Notes: generated from the sequence alone by a model not told the origin. A DNA stretch of 64,000 bases from Gymnorhina tibicen (GCA_013399875.1 VXAZ01001688.1:444186-508185); one strand, 5' to 3'; numbered from the stretch's first letter, positions 1-13,780 are shown. A program made the numbers and translations.

Positions 1-3000
1 GTCCAGCAGTGTAAAGCTCTTTACAACCCCGTTTAAAAAAGAGAAAAGCAGCCTATCTGCTGCAATGCCTGAGAAAACATTTAGTGTTTAGACACCCAGT
101 GTAAATTTGTGAAGGTGGTCTGCCTGGACTGACCATGTGACTGCTATTACAATCTGCACTGCTTCTTGGCCCAGTCCTCCTCACTCTCACTTCAGCAACA
201 CACTCCTGAAGTCATTTTTCCCGGCTGTTTACAAAACTCTACAAAGATGAGGACTACATCATGATGCAGTTTTCTCTGCAACCAGTGCTGCAGTTGATTT
301 CAAGGCAGCTGCTCCCAGGCACTGCTTCATTTAGGGCTCAGTCTGTAACTGACGGGAGGCGATTTTAGCACCTGCAAGTCCCCCAGCACAATTCAGCAGC
401 AGCTCTGTGGTGCATTTCCCCCATCTTTTTATGAAATTGTCTCAGAAATTATTCCCTGTGTTCCACACTTCATCAGTAGGAACCAGCAAGGGCTTGGCAA
501 CTTTCCTGCTGTGCAAAAATACAATCCCAGTGAAGTCAACTACTCCTTCCGGGCAGCCCAGATGGGTTCCAGCAAGGAATGGCTTTTGCAGCCCAGGAAT
601 GCCACCAACCCACGGCTCCACAGGCAGTCAGGGTGTCCATGTGCTGACACAGTGTCTTGTCAAATATTAAAATTTTGATACATGCAGGCCAAACTCACTT
701 CCAGGTGAAGCAAACCTCCTATTTTTGATCTGAAGAAACCCAGATAGTTTCATGCCACTATTTAAAAAAAGAATAGCCTTGGTTTTATTTTAGTCTGAAA
801 CAAAAATAAATCTGGAGATCATGAAAGCTGCTGCAAAGCAGAATTGTTATTTCTTCTGCCAACTATGATATCAAAGACAGGCAGCCACGGATCACGGATC
901 ACTGAGTAGTTTTTGCATCTCCCATAAATCCTTATTACACTGATCTTCCCACAAATATTGACTCTGATTCAGGAATGCACTTCAATATGGTCTTTTGAAG
1001 TCAGCATCACAGAGCTGAACTCCTCTGGGGAGGCAGGAGCAGCAGGTTGGGGAGGTGTGAAGGGCAGGCACCGGGGCTTTGGCAGCCACATGAGCTCATT
1101 TGCCCTCCCAGAGGATTATGCAGAAAGGGCAGGGCAGGAATCCCCAGATTTAGCAGCACTCGCTGCCCTTCTTTTCCTGCACAGGACTGAGGTGCCTACA
1201 ATGGTTTCAAAGCATTGGGTCCAGGATTCCTGCTCTCAGCTGGTTTAAAATGTTCTGACATCTGAGCAAATGGTTGATTATCTTCCTGATTCAAGGGCCT
1301 TTGCTTTGCACCATACATTGCAATGTAACTGCTCATGTCTGTGCACATCCCTCAGGACTGATCCTGACCTGAAAGCTGCCTTGGTGTGCCCTGGCTCTGC
1401 CAGCATCACCAGAGACATGTGCCAAGTGTGAGCCACAAATACTCTTTTACAGACAGCTCACGCCAAATTCCACTCCTGAGGTTCAAATGGAGAATGGAGA
1501 AAAAAGAATTTTTGAACTGGAATGATTAAGACAGACACTGACAGACATTTAAGTTCTACACTCTGTAGAGACGGATGTTCGGGTTTTTGGATGAGCAGGT
1601 TTTTGTAAAATGATGCTGGTTGTTGTGACATAAAATGGCACTGCCCATTGTCAAGGTATTTTCATTTTAAAGCTCAGCATGAAATCCCTGAAATTCATCA
1701 GTAAATATTCTCCTTCCTTGGAAGCTTCTGGGAATACTAAGAGCTGTCATTCCTTTCTTGGAAGAAGTTCCCAGCCCCTGGATGCCAGTGAAAGGGTTAC
1801 CACCGCAGCAGAGCAGCAGGAGACGGCACTGGCCTATAAAGAGGGAGAAATCAAATCGAGATACACACATTTGGAGGTAGGGGAGGTTTGATGCTCACTG
1901 TCAGCAGCTGCTAAAATTCCTGCCATGAACTGTGTCAGGAATGTTGACAGTTTTGGTGTATAATTCACACCACTCAGGCCAACTTGCAGCTAAATCATTA
2001 AAACTGTCGAAACATATCCCAACTCAAGATACAAGCAGTATTTCAATATTGTTGCTGGGTTCCTTTATGCATTCTTTGCATTGTGCTAAATAGGGCAGGG
2101 ATAAAAAATGGAACAAAAGAAAAGATTCTTTTCTATTTCACTACAGACTTCAAAGGCAGTGGATGTGTTGTGTCTAGAAAAATGTACAAATGCACTCTCA
2201 AATGGAAGAAATTGGATAAACAGAAGTTGTCATCAAGAAATGTCGATATAAAATGATGTAGCCTGGGCTGTAACACCTGTTTTTAAAGAAAGCATCACAT
2301 TCAAGTGCTTTCAATACTCAAAATTGATTCTCAGGGAGGGGGTTGTTTGTGTTTCTTGTGCCATTCTTCTGAAAACCCCACAGCTAATCACGGATTTCCA
2401 GAAAGTCCAGGAAAATCTTCTAAAAATTACTGATCATAAAAATCCAAGACAAATGTTTCACAAGTTCACAATATTTCCTTTTTTTCCCAGACTGCAGGAC
2501 AGATGGATTTTCTGAAAAGCATTAAAACACTGCATCAATAGCAATCAAATCATTCCTACCGAAATAATTTCTAAATTGCCTTCCAAAATCATAGGTAAAG
2601 ACTAAACAGAGCCCAAACAAATGAGCAGCCAACCAGCAGAGCACCTCGTACAATCCCAGCCACTCAAGAACCCTTTCTCCTCTCGCCTCACCTGTCCCTC
2701 CCAAGAGCAGGGGCTATGGCCACCCTGGCCTCGTTTCTTGTCTGAAGGCTTGCATGAAGTAGAAAATACTGAAATGTTCTCAAAATGCCAAGTATCTGCT
2801 TTTTTTCTTTTTTTTAAAAAAAGAGTAAACTGATGAGAGCACATCATTCCAACGGGTCACTTGGTTATAAAATAAACCCAGCCATTTGCAGGAGGTTTTC
2901 TGAGGGCTTTCTGCTTGTGCTCACTTGAGCAAACTCTGAGCGCTCCCTGTTACACCCACGGACCCCGGGGGCAATCTGGTCCCTTTCCATGGAGCTGCCT

Positions 3001-5558
3001 CCATCCTTTTGCACTGCTGAACTCAAATCCTGGCAAATGCCCGAGTCCCTTCGGCTGCCTCTGCTGGGCTGTGCTGCCACCGCAAAGCCAAGAGAGGCCA
3101 GATGCCCCCTGGCAGTTTTCACTTGACCGAAATCAGACAGCTTTCAGTGCTGGGTGGGCAGTGGCCGACCAGCTGCTGGGTAAACAGCCTCGGGGATTGA
3201 CAGCAGAACCTCTGTTATCCTTGGAAAACATGTACTGGAAAAAACCTCCAATTATGGCCCTGAATCACAATAATTTCTATTGTCTGCCCTCAACAGAGAG
3301 ATGATCTGCTTTAGTTTTGTTCCTTTCCTTCAAAATTGCAGCAAGGAACCCCTTATGTTGAAGAGTGATTGGAAAGTCTCTGGAAAGGATCCCAATCCAG
3401 TGCACCTTTCAGGATGGGAAAGCTCTCTGTAAGACTCCAGTGGGAAAAGTTGGGGGAAAGGTTTTAAAAATCATTAAACCCTGAAAGCTTGTGAAACTTC
3501 TTTGTTTATATCAATTGGGTGCCTTGAAAGCCCAGAATCAAAGGAGTCGTGCAGGCCAGAACTGAAGACAGAATCCTAATACTGCCTCAAATATTTGCAC
3601 AGAGAGATGGACAGAGCTGCCCAGACACTGGTTTTGTTTTAAAGGCAGCAGAGCACAATCCACATTTTCTGTAGGGAATTCCTCATCGTTTGGATGCACT
3701 TCTGACTGATGGGAGGCCAATGCTCCCCGGTTGCTCTGTAAATGATACATCTTTGTAAATGAGTGTACTTGGATGCTCTGTAAAAATATATGCTTAAAAT
3801 ACAGAAGTGCAAATCCTGCTTCCATAGCACTGCTAAAAAGATGGAAAACAGAGTCCTCTAGTGGCCTCGGCTTGCCGTAACAGTAAAAGCAGACAACAAT
3901 TTAGGGGAGAAAGTGCACGATCTGAAACTTGACCTCACAAGAAATAAATCTTAGTCCAAAGCTAACAATAATCAGAGAAGATATCCACCATGGACGTCCA
4001 TGAGATATATCAGACTTTGGAGAAGATCATAGGACCACAGACATAGAAACAAGTGGAAAAAACGATTTATGTAAACTTCCCAAGAAAACAAGGAGAGGAT
4101 GAAGAAGCTTTGCCAAAGTACATACTAAAAGAGCTAATGAAAACACAGCAAGAGAGTGAGGGGAAAAAATGGGATACCGGGGAGAGTAAACAAGACACAG
4201 AGCACAGCGGTGCTGGCAGGGAGGCCTGCTCGCTGCCCACGCCAAGCTGACAAGATTAGAGCTCTTCACACAAAAAATAATGTAAACAGTTTGGCACAGT
4301 TGACAGGTGAAATAACCAGGCACAGGTGAAATAGGTATGTGTGTGTTGATGCCAGTTTTGTAGCTGTTTCTATTCAAACCAAGAATTCACCTTGGTGTGC
4401 AAGAAAGATTTAAATGAATATTCATGTATTCACTTTGTAGGAATCCGGAATAATAGCTCTTGACTGCAATAAATTAATAGAATGAAGTTTTGCAAAATAA
4501 CCAACTCTTTCTCTGAAGATGTTAAAACAGTGGTGTCAATAATCAGCAAATGGCAAGAGAGCATTCCTAAATTACACAGTGTACATCCTGCCATCTGCTC
4601 CGTGCACCCCCAGACCTTAAGCAATCCCTTGGCAAAGGCACAAACCAGCCATAAAAACCTGGCAAACAGCAGCTTCTCAGGAAGGTCTGTGTGGTCCTCG
4701 TACCAGACGGTTCCCAGCGCTGTCATTAAAGCCTTATCTCAGGGAAGCACTTGGAAAAATCTCTTCTCCCTTTAAAGAAGAACCTCATCAGTCAGAGCTG
4801 CGGGGTCATCTGTCAGGACCATCAGCTTCCCCCACTCCAGCGCCTCCAGCTCCACCTCTGCAGAGTTAGAGCATAAAAAGATAAGTTCCACATGCTAAAA
4901 TTCCAGGGTCAAACCTCGCCTGGCTCTATTTGCAGATGCTCTTCAAACCTCTACCCCTACACCTGATTTTTCCTCTCGGTGCTGGCCTGGCTTTTATCAG
5001 CTTTACCACTTGTAGTTCACACAGCAGCACAAAAGTATTGCTGAACTTACTCACAGACATAAAACAAAGTTTGAAAAGATCCCATCTTTCATCCAGCAGG
5101 GGAAATGATTCCCTTTGAACAGGCTGTCAGCCTCAAACAGGGTAAGGGATTGGGGCAGAGTGCTCAAACCAGTATTTTGTTTTGTATTTTGACATGTGCA
5201 GAAAGCTTCCAAAACACCAAAAGCTGCTGTGCCTGAACCAATGCAGAGCTGCAAACCCAACAAGCCTGTGGAGATACAACTTGGGAGGGAATTTCAGTGT
5301 CAAACAGGCAAAGATGTGCAATAATCTGGGACAAAAAATATCAGGAAAAAGATCAACCCACCAGCTAACAAATGCAGGAATGCAAATTAATTTCCCTAAG
5401 GGCTGTTTCTGCAGTAGCTGTGACCACCCCAGTGCCGAACACAGGCTCCTTTTCCTTCTAAACACGAAAGGAGTTTGTGTTTGGAAGTACAAAATTCTGA
5501 ATGCTGCTGTGCTGCCACCACCATCACCCCCACAAGCTCCCCGAGGGACACAGTAAAT
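1..5558. other. Non-coding stretch, no gene recognised
   Basis: I see no coding gene, RNA gene or recognisable transposon here. The sequence is ordinary AT-leaning vertebrate DNA with scattered short open frames on both strands (up to about 130 codons), none with a recognisable domain or convincing splice context. A short T-rich run lies near 2799-2822. Very old repeats could be present below what the eye can detect. Confidence 0.6.
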
Positions 5559-5766
5559 TGTGATTATTCCCTCAGACTCGGTAAGAGAATTATTATCTGC
5601 GATGACAGTTCTTGGGGCAGCTTTGCAGAGGTGAACTCCTGCTCGTGAGGCAGCGGTGTCAGAGCAGGGGCAGAGGAGAAACTCTTTATTTACTGGACTG
5701 CCAGGGCTACGTTCGAAGAGCAAGAGGGGCCTTTTATGGCCTCTGAGTCCAGTGGAAACGATGGAG
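5559..5766 (-). mobile_element. Possible LTR fragment (U3-end/R/U5-like), minus strand
   Basis: Read on the minus strand, this block has a TATA-like CCATAAAAGG at about 5730-5739. An AATAAA polyadenylation signal follows about 45 bp downstream (5685-5690), then a pyrimidine-rich stretch and a terminal ACA at 5559-5561. That order and spacing is what a retroviral-type LTR shows around its R region. The upstream side, where most of U3 should be, is cut off by a CR1 tail starting at about 5767. No internal retroviral sequence or target-site duplication was found. It could also be a chance arrangement of TATA and poly(A) motifs, so the call is tentative. Confidence 0.28.
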
Positions 5767-5872
5767 GTCACAGAGTCACGGAAGGACTGGGGTTGGCAGG
5801 GATCTCTGGAGGTTACCTTGTCCCACCCCCTGCTCAAGCAGGGCCACCTGGAGCAGGTCACCCCAGTGATGA
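5767..5872 (-). mobile_element. CR1 LINE 3' tail, minus strand
   Basis: The plus strand reads through the reverse complement of a CR1 3' end: a degenerate tail repeat (TCACAGAGTCACGG), a GGGTTGGCAGGGATCTCTGG block, then CCCCCTGCTCAAGCAGGG and CACCTGGAGCAGGT. These blocks in this order are typical of avian CR1, the dominant LINE of birds. The copy is about 105 bp, 5'-truncated as nearly all CR1 copies are, and has no coding capacity. It lies directly against the LTR-like block, which suggests insertion into or beside it. Confidence 0.9.
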
Positions 5873-7325
5873 GTGAAGCTTACTCACAGCTGGCAAAATC
5901 ACTGGAATTTCAGCCAGCACTGTTTGCACTGGAATGAAACCTCCATCAGTAATAGCCCTAATTTTATTAACAGCAGCAGCTGTGCTGGACCTCAGCTTCA
6001 TGAACAAAGGTGAGCAAGATGGTAAAGATGGGACATTCTCTACAATCCTGCAGGGCTTCTGTGCTAGAGTCACTCAGTAAATATGACCAGAGGAGAGGCC
6101 AGGAGCCAGTCACATTTCTACCCACACTTCTTACCACAGGAGACAGGTTTTATGTTCAGTTCTGCTGCTTTCCTACGGACAAGTCACAGCACTCCTTCCA
6201 ACCATTAGCACACATTCCCATCTTCTGATGGGAGTTAAGAAGGACAATAGCATCTTACAGCATACAGCCCTCTTAGAGTTAGAAAAGTAATGGATTTCCA
6301 CTTGTGACACTGAAGTGGTACGACTGGAAATGTCAAGTGCATTTTACTCACGGATGGCTATAAAAATAAAGATACGCTCAGTGCTCCACGAAATCCAATT
6401 GCTATTTGCATTATCCAAACATGGTTATTTTCCAGCCAAAGTTTCTACAACTTCAGCTCCTGGTTGTGTAACCACCTGCCTAACACTGCAAGTGCAGAGA
6501 AGTTTTTTGTTCTCCCTGCAATTCAAAGAATAACCTTTGTCTCCCCTGGTTTTCTCTGCACATTCAGACCCTGTCTCCCCCAAGTTCTGCCACTCTCAGT
6601 ACAGGCGGAAGGGGGTGACAGCTCTCTCAGTCCCTGGGGAAGCTGCCCCATCGGCATGGTCCCTGAAAGTCCACTGATGACCCCGTGGGTTCTTCCCTAT
6701 CCCATATCCCTAATCACTCTGAGGAAGGCAATGAGTCCTTCCACGTGCTTACGAGGTCTTCTCATAGTCTTAATTGAGACTGTGGGCATAATCCAAATGC
6801 AAGTCATAACCATAACAATTTAATTAGAATTATTAAATCCAAAGAGCCAGAAGTACTTAATTAAATAAACAGCTTGGTTTGTGAGCAGACCTACTTCAGA
6901 TCACTGCAGTCATAAAATTCTCACTGTGCAAAATTATGACTTGCTGTTTGATAACAATCAATAGAAGAGAGCATTGAATAAATACCTTCTGACTTGTTTT
7001 CTGAACCATCATATTGGTCCCAGTAGTTTGCCAGACAGATATAAATAATGATGCAATTGTGTTTCCAGTCTTGCTGTTATTGGTATCTAAATAACCCCTG
7101 ACATGACTGGACAAAAAGGAGGCAGGTAGTCTGTCAAATCTCGCAGGTCACTGGCACTGTAACCTCATGCAGGGCTGGCTCTGCCAGGGCTCCTGTCCTT
7201 GGCACTTGTGTTCACAGCACCCTTTAGGTTGGAGGTTTGGAGAAATACATGGACACGGAGCAGGTGGATGTGTCCCACAGAGACTGCACTGCTGCACAGG
7301 GCGAGGCAGTAAAAATATTTGAAAT
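5873..7325. other. Non-coding stretch, nothing recognised
   Basis: No gene or clear repeat is visible. An AT-rich part around 6815-6880 contains several TTAATTA-type words but no other support for a regulatory function. Confidence 0.5.
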
Positions 7326-7470
7326 ATGGAATTATAGAATAGCCTGAGTTGGGAGGGACCCACAAGGATCATCAAAGTCCAACTCCTGGCCCTGCTCAGA
7401 TTCCTCAGATTCCCCAGCCCCAAGATTCCTACCCTGTGCCTGAGGGGGTTGTCCAAATGCTTCTTGAACC
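7326..7470 (-). mobile_element. CR1 LINE 3' tail, minus strand
   Basis: The reverse complement of a CR1 3' region is clear. It shows ATTATAGAATAG tail remnants, then GAGTTGGGAGGGACCCACAA, GGATCATCAAAGTCCAACTC and CCTGGCCCTGC, and ends at GGGGGTTGTCCAAATGCTTC around 7445-7465. The homology then stops, so this is a 5'-truncated copy of roughly 145 bp. It differs from the 5767-5872 copy and looks like another CR1 subfamily. There is no coding potential. Confidence 0.92.
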
Positions 7471-7867
7471 CAAGATACGGAAAAATTCCAACATGCATTT
7501 ACAAATTATTACTAGAGAGGACAGGCTAGGAATCCAAACCCCATACGACAGACACGGCATTGCAGATCTCTTACAGGGCTCAGTGAGACTACTGGCTTTG
7601 GTTATTCCTCCCCTGACGTAAAACCGTCCCCATCCACCTGCAGTAAAACCAGAACTTCCCTCCTATGGCTGGACTTAATTCGGAGCCCTTCAGAAATGTG
7701 CAGGTGACAAGGAGCCAAATGATCCTTTTCCTTGGCCTGGAACACTTTCAGTACATTTGGGATGAGGAAACATGGCACAAGACATGGAATTCCCATCTGC
7801 TGCTCTCTGGCCCCACAACTTCCTCTCTGCCTTTACCCACGTTGTGGCTCCGACTCCTTTGTGAGCT
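7471..7867. other. Non-coding stretch, nothing recognised
   Basis: This is unique-looking sequence between the CR1 tail and the CpG island. Overlapping open frames on both strands (62-112 codons) show no domain and no splice context. Confidence 0.5.
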
Positions 7868-8330
7868 GCGCCGCCCCAAACGCACCCCACACACTTGTGA
7901 CGCCTGCGTATATCCGTAACATACACACCACAGCCACATAAAGCCAGCAAAATCCCGGAGGAAATCTTCCCGGAGCCTCCTTCCCAGCTATTCAGGCTGC
8001 GAGCAGCAGATGGCATCCCTGCTGCCATGCCCGCGTCCCGCCACAGAGTTCACCCTGCGCGGCAGCTCCTTCCCGCGTTCAGCCCCGCGGCCCGCACAAA
8101 TCCTGCCCTTTCCCACCTCTCCTGGGCTTTGGAGCTCCCCGTCACCCGGGAACTGCCAGGGAAGCTCAGCCTGCCCAGTGAATTGCTGTGGGCCGGGAAA
8201 TGGAGATTTTCACCCTCTTCCCCGGCGTAACGCCAGTGACTCCCCGAGTTTGGTAAAATCCCTGCCCGTGGTGAAAGCCCGGCTGTAAAATCCTCGTGGG
8301 TGCTCGGGCACTCGCGGCACTGCTGCTTCC
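7868..8330. promoter_or_regulatory. CpG island, possible promoter
   Basis: About 35 CpG dinucleotides are packed into roughly 460 bp of about 58% G+C, by manual count. That is an observed/expected ratio near 0.8-0.9, whereas the surrounding DNA is strongly CpG-depleted. Unmethylated islands of this kind usually mark promoters in birds. No TATA box, start-codon context or first-exon donor stands out, so neither the direction of transcription nor a gene can be named. It could be the promoter of a lncRNA, an alternative first exon of a gene outside the window, or an orphan island. Confidence 0.5.
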
Positions 8331-11300
8331 TGGGCTGAACAAAGAGTGGGCAGAGCTTCGCAGCCCCGTAGAAAGGGCTGTGTGCAACAAGAATTATCCC
8401 AAGCCCAGTGATTTCAGCACTGCAGGGCTTTGGGCTCACTCACTTGGCATTTCACTGCATGATTTGTCAGCCCGTGCTTCGTAGGAACTTTGAACTCTGC
8501 TCTTTGGTGTCAATCTGCGTTGTTTTCTTCCCTTGAAAGAAGAAATGTGTCCTGTATGAAATGTCTTAGCCTGGTAATAATTTTTGAGTGATGTTTTCCC
8601 GCAAAGAAAACAAGCAATTGTCTGCATATCCCATCCCCAGCTCTTCACGGGCTTCTCCTCGTGCAGTCACACAAGCACAGAAGAAAAGGGGGAATACAAG
8701 GCTTTGCTGTTTCTTCACGCAAATGTACAGGAGAATTCAGAAACTACGCCTGGCAGAGAGAAGCAAATCCACTTCCTTGGGATTAGGAGCCACATTTCAT
8801 TATCTGCTTTGTGCCCTGCTTCTGCCAGGTGCTGACTGAGGTAAACTTCGTCCAGTTCAGTTCAAATTCAGAAAGAAACAAAAAAATTCAACTTTTCCCT
8901 GCAGTTTCTGTGATGTTTTCCAGCGTAATTATGATCTCTATTAGGGTTTTAGATAGGAGAACAAGTCTGAGGAAACTCAGTTGTAACTTTCTGTCTGGAC
9001 TGGCTGCCCTGTGTTGTGAGGCTCATGGCAAATAAAGCCTCCCTGCCACAGCATGGGAACTTTGCTATAACCAGAAAAAAAATATCCAACAGCAACAATA
9101 TTTATTTTCCACACTCCATTAGTAGCCCAGAAGCAATTCAAGCATGTTACTAGAAACCGAACCCAGCTAATTAAAAATAATGTTCCAAAGCTCCACCGAT
9201 GTGTTTTGCATCTGGAGCTGGCTTCTGCAAATAAACATACACAAAACCAAGGACAAATCACAATAAATCTAAGCAGACAGGTACAAGCAAATTGGTCTGT
9301 GGAAGTGACATGTCTCTCTGCTTAAATGTCTACCACAAATCCCAAGGAGACATGGTAGGATTTAATCTAATTGGGTTTGCCACTTCCCTGCAGCTTTATG
9401 TGAGAATAACAGCAATTATATATGACTGTACTTAGCTCAGTACCAAAAATCCATTTATTAGGCTATTAGAAGCTATAGAAAGCTGGGGTTTGAGATCATT
9501 TGGATATGCTGGTTACACACTTGGCCTGCTAGTTGTTTTGTGGTTACAGTTTCCAAATTGCCACTGATGAGGTGCTGGTAGAAAAGCAGATGCAGTTAAG
9601 CATTTCAATGGATGACTTAGAAAGGTTTTCTTCTCGCTTCAGGATCTGTAATGGCTCCTTCTAAGTTGGCTCAGTGCTCTGCAAATCTCAAAACATCCAG
9701 CAGGAGACTGGGAAAGCAAGAGGTTGCTGAGGTTCAGAAATCTGTTGATCATAAAGCAAAGCACCTTTGCATGTGTGGGGGCCCCACAGAGTTGGCACAG
9801 CACGGCACAGAGATGCGAAAAGATTTATGTTTAAGGCCAGCATTATGGGGCAACAGAGAGAAGAGCCTCTAGTTTTTTAGCATCTGAGAGGGTGCAATTA
9901 GCAAGAAATGTGAGAAAAGCCATTGGGCCATTCCAAAAAAATGTGGTCTTGTCACTCTCCTGCCTGTTCAGTGCCCAAGGGGAGCAGGTGACTGGTGGGC
10001 TCCCCACGGAGCTCAGCACAGGAAGCTGCACAGCCCTGTCCTTTAAGCTTTGTCAGCTCACACAACCGTAATAAAACTCTTCTTGCCAAACAGATGTTTG
10101 CAAATGAGGCTGTAAACCCTCAGCATTTCATTTTTTTTCTAAACCACGATGAGTGCTGGGATAAAGGTGGATTTTTTTTGAAGTCTGAAAATCTTCACCT
10201 GTAGCCACAGTTCTCCAGTGTTCACCCGGTGGGGGCAAAGCCACCTTTCCTGGTTCCCTCAGCTCACCCACGCTCCAGTGAGGGCCTGCGGGGGGGGGAT
10301 TTGGGGGCTCTCTGTGACCTCTCAGACACTGCTCATGAGGTATTGGGGCCATAATCAGGCTGTAGATTTGTTTTCAAAGCCAGCCTTATAATGTGTGATC
10401 CTTACCTGGAGCACCTGGAATTACGAGGGCTCGGTTTTTCTCCCAACAAACCGAGTGACAGTGTACCCATGGAGACAGCGGCTGTGAATGTCTAACCTTC
10501 CATCCACAAACCTCCCAGTCTAACTTTCCTATCCACTCTAACTTTCCTGGCAGCTGAGATGTTGATAACCTTGCACAGCAGTCTCGGTGACACATAATTT
10601 TAAAGAGATTTTTCTCTTTCCAGGGCTCAGCTCTGATCCAAACAGACAACTATCACAAGTTAACACAATTCCAGTGAGCTCTGCTTGAATCAGACACCCC
10701 ACCAATTACCCGCTGGAATTCAAAGGATGTTACGTAAGGTCCCTGTCCAAATGCTGCAAAACACTTCTCTGGGAAGTGAATAAATTTAAACCTGGTCATG
10801 GGTGTTGGTTTTTGGGTAAAACAACAGTGAACAGAAAGGATTGTTTAACAAAATCATCATCCTCATTGCTCTCACTGCAGCACCACAAGCATGGGTGGTA
10901 ACCTCTCTCCAAAGGTGGAGGCATCCTGAACCAGTCTGGTTTTCTCCTGCCTTCTAGCCTTAGGATTACTTTAAAAGGTTATAATTAACATAATTACCCT
11001 GACTGGTGTCTGAAATGAATGCACAGTTCAAGTAAGCACTTTAGGACTGGCTGTGGATTTGAAGTCCCTTTCGTACTCACGCATCCCGACCCCTGTCCTC
11101 ACTCTTAGAGGGATGGCAGTGGCATTAAACACTTCAGCGGGGCACGTAAGGCTGTGTTCCCTATGGAAGGTCCCTGTCTCCTCCAAGGGAAGGGCTCCAG
11201 GTGAAGTAGAAACTCTCCCAAATCAGGACAGGGGGCTGTTGAGGGCTGGGTGCCACCCAGCTCTGTGGATGGGTGGGAAACACAGGAGGAAACTCGCACT

Positions 11301-13780
11301 CTCCTGTAAAAAAGCTGGTAAAATCCTACTGGGAAACACTGGCTCTTGTTTATGCTTCTGCAGGTGAGACCTTACCTCTCCTCACCTGGCTCCCAAAGGA
11401 GCAGTGAAGAGGAGCACACACACGTCTCTTTTATGGTAGCACAGTCCCCGGGATTCCCTAAGAGATTGGGATTCCCAGATTCAAACACCTGAATGCGGTG
11501 GGTGCAGCCACCCTGGGCAAAAAGTGGTTTTGAGAGTACTCACCTTGACCAGCCCAAGTGAAGGGCCAGTAAAACCTTACACCTTCTGAGGAAACCCTTT
11601 AACCGAAGTTATGTTTGACATGCTCATACCAAAGACACTTCTGTGAGTAGGAGGGGGGTGATGAAGTATTTCCCCAGGAAACCTCTAAATTGTAGCTGAA
11701 ATGGGGGATACACTGAAACACTTCTGACTCCTCGGAAGACACATCCTGCAGCATTACATTTAGAGACGCAGGAATTATCAGGACGGGATCTCAAATGGCG
11801 GTGGTTTATCACACCCCAGCAAATTCACCGCACCACGCAACCTGATGGCACATGACAAAGTGTGACAACTGATCTGTATTGCTCAGGAGAGATTGTCGAG
11901 ATGTGCTGAATATTTTCTAAACTGCTATCAGAAAACATATGTTTCCAAGGGGTAATGATACAGTGGGTCTGAATAACTCATAAAAATTATGAATGAAGTG
12001 TTCTCACCTTCATTTGACCTTTTTTACTTCTCCAGCAGACAGAGCTAAATGTGTGGCACACCAGAACGCATCTGAAGAAGAGACAGATGATAATAAGAAG
12101 CTGTTAAGAGCTGCTCACTCCGCTGGCTCTATTAGTTCAGCTTGCTTGCACAGAAAGAATTTCCCTGCACGTGTGAACATGAGCACAGATCAATAAAGGG
12201 AAATATCCGGGCTGAGCCTTTCTCAGCCTGAACTCCTCCAAACAAGATGCACACAGAGTCCAGTGCCTCGTGGAAGGCTGGAGACAGGGGTTGGGTATGA
12301 GGAACCACAGAAACCGTGGTGCTGTTCTCCCCGCACAGAGCATCCCCAGCACCAGCTGGGAGAACTCATTCCACCCTTGGCTGATGTCACAAAGGTATCT
12401 GGAAGCTTTAACTCTCATTTTCCTGTCTCCCACACCTACGGCCAAGGTCTGCTGGGCTACTTACCTTGTCAGAGATCATCAGAGATCTTACTTGCCTTAA
12501 AAATATGACTGCTTGACATGTTTTTTAAACATCAGAAGGAGAGCAATATATTTCAAATCTCATGAGGACAGCAATGCCTGTGTGCCCTTGGACACACGTA
12601 TGAGGTGTAAATTACAGAAAAGAAAGTTTGGGCAACCAAAGCAAAGCATCTCCTGTCCATAAGAAAGTAACCCAGACTGGCAGGAATGGTTCCAGTTCAA
12701 TCAGCCTGCCCTAGGACAGGAGGAATGCCTCAGTTTAAAGCTTTATAACCTGTCTGCTCATGCCTCACATCTGTCAGCTCTTTTTTTCCCATCATCACCT
12801 GTGGGTGCTGAGTTTTCACCACCCCCTGAGTGCAGCTGGGAATGCTTGGTGGTCCAAAGCCTTTGCCAGCTTTGGGAGCTGTCTATCCCTTTCCCTTTGA
12901 CGCTATCTGGGTCAGGTACTCACCTGATTTAGTTTATCCCAGATAAAGCTCTCAATGCTATTTTCATTTCTGTAAATGGACGATCCAAGCCCAGCCAGAA
13001 GCCAGCTGGGAGTTATCTCCAGTGGTCACCGAGATTCCCAGCTTTGATGTGCCCATGACTTTCTCTTATCTTTGCCATTAAGGCCCAGGGCGCTTTGCAG
13101 GGCATGGATTTTCTGAGGCATTTAAGTCTCCTTGTCTTACTCTGCATCACCTGCCTCCCTCTCCTGCCAAGGCCCGGGGCATGACAGGCGTGAGCGATGT
13201 GCAGCGTTTTGTCACTGAGGAAGGAGGTTTCACACGCTCTGCTAAACAATCCCAACAGATGCTGCTAAGGAGGCTGAAAGGTGATTTTCACAAGGCTATA
13301 AATTTCCTCGCAGTTCAGCCTGTGGTCTCCAGGCACAGCCAGGGCTATGCACAAACCCCTGGAAAGGATTTGGGTCCACATTGGGAGTCCTCAGAGGAAC
13401 TCATGAGGGGGAATTACATTTGGGGAGGTGGGGGGTACCCAGAGCAGGTACCCCAGGAATGGGGTTGGGCATGGTGGAAGAGCTGAGTGGGTGCTGAGAA
13501 GGATTCAAGGGCTCTTCTGGGAGGGCACAGCCAGACACCTGCTGCACCCCTCTCCCTCTGCTTCCTGGCTTGGTCTTTACCACCTCGAAGCCATCAGAGA
13601 GGAGGCAGCAAACAGCATTAAGGACACCTATCTCCTAATTGAAGCCATGCACAGGAGTCTGCACAGCAAACACGCTGCAGAAGTGCTAAACCACTGCAGA
13701 TGTTAAAAAGGCACGAGGTAAAAAGGAGGGGATTGCAAACGGGTGTGAGCAAGCATCAAACACAAAGGAAGTTGTAATGA
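8331..13780. other. Non-coding stretch, no gene recognised
   Basis: There are no recognisable exons or transposons in this 5.4 kb. A G-rich run at about 10282-10306 (nine Gs, then a five-G run) is quadruplex-prone. Part of 9360-9480 is AT-rich and repeat-free, as old regulatory DNA often is, but nothing more specific can be said. Open frames here are short and lack domain signatures. Confidence 0.55.

Noticed and set aside
5133..5861. 242-codon minus-strand open frame, the longest in the window
   Set aside because: It runs through the CR1 tail and the LTR-like block, has no domain or splice context, and overlaps plus-strand frames of similar quality. Its length reflects local composition.
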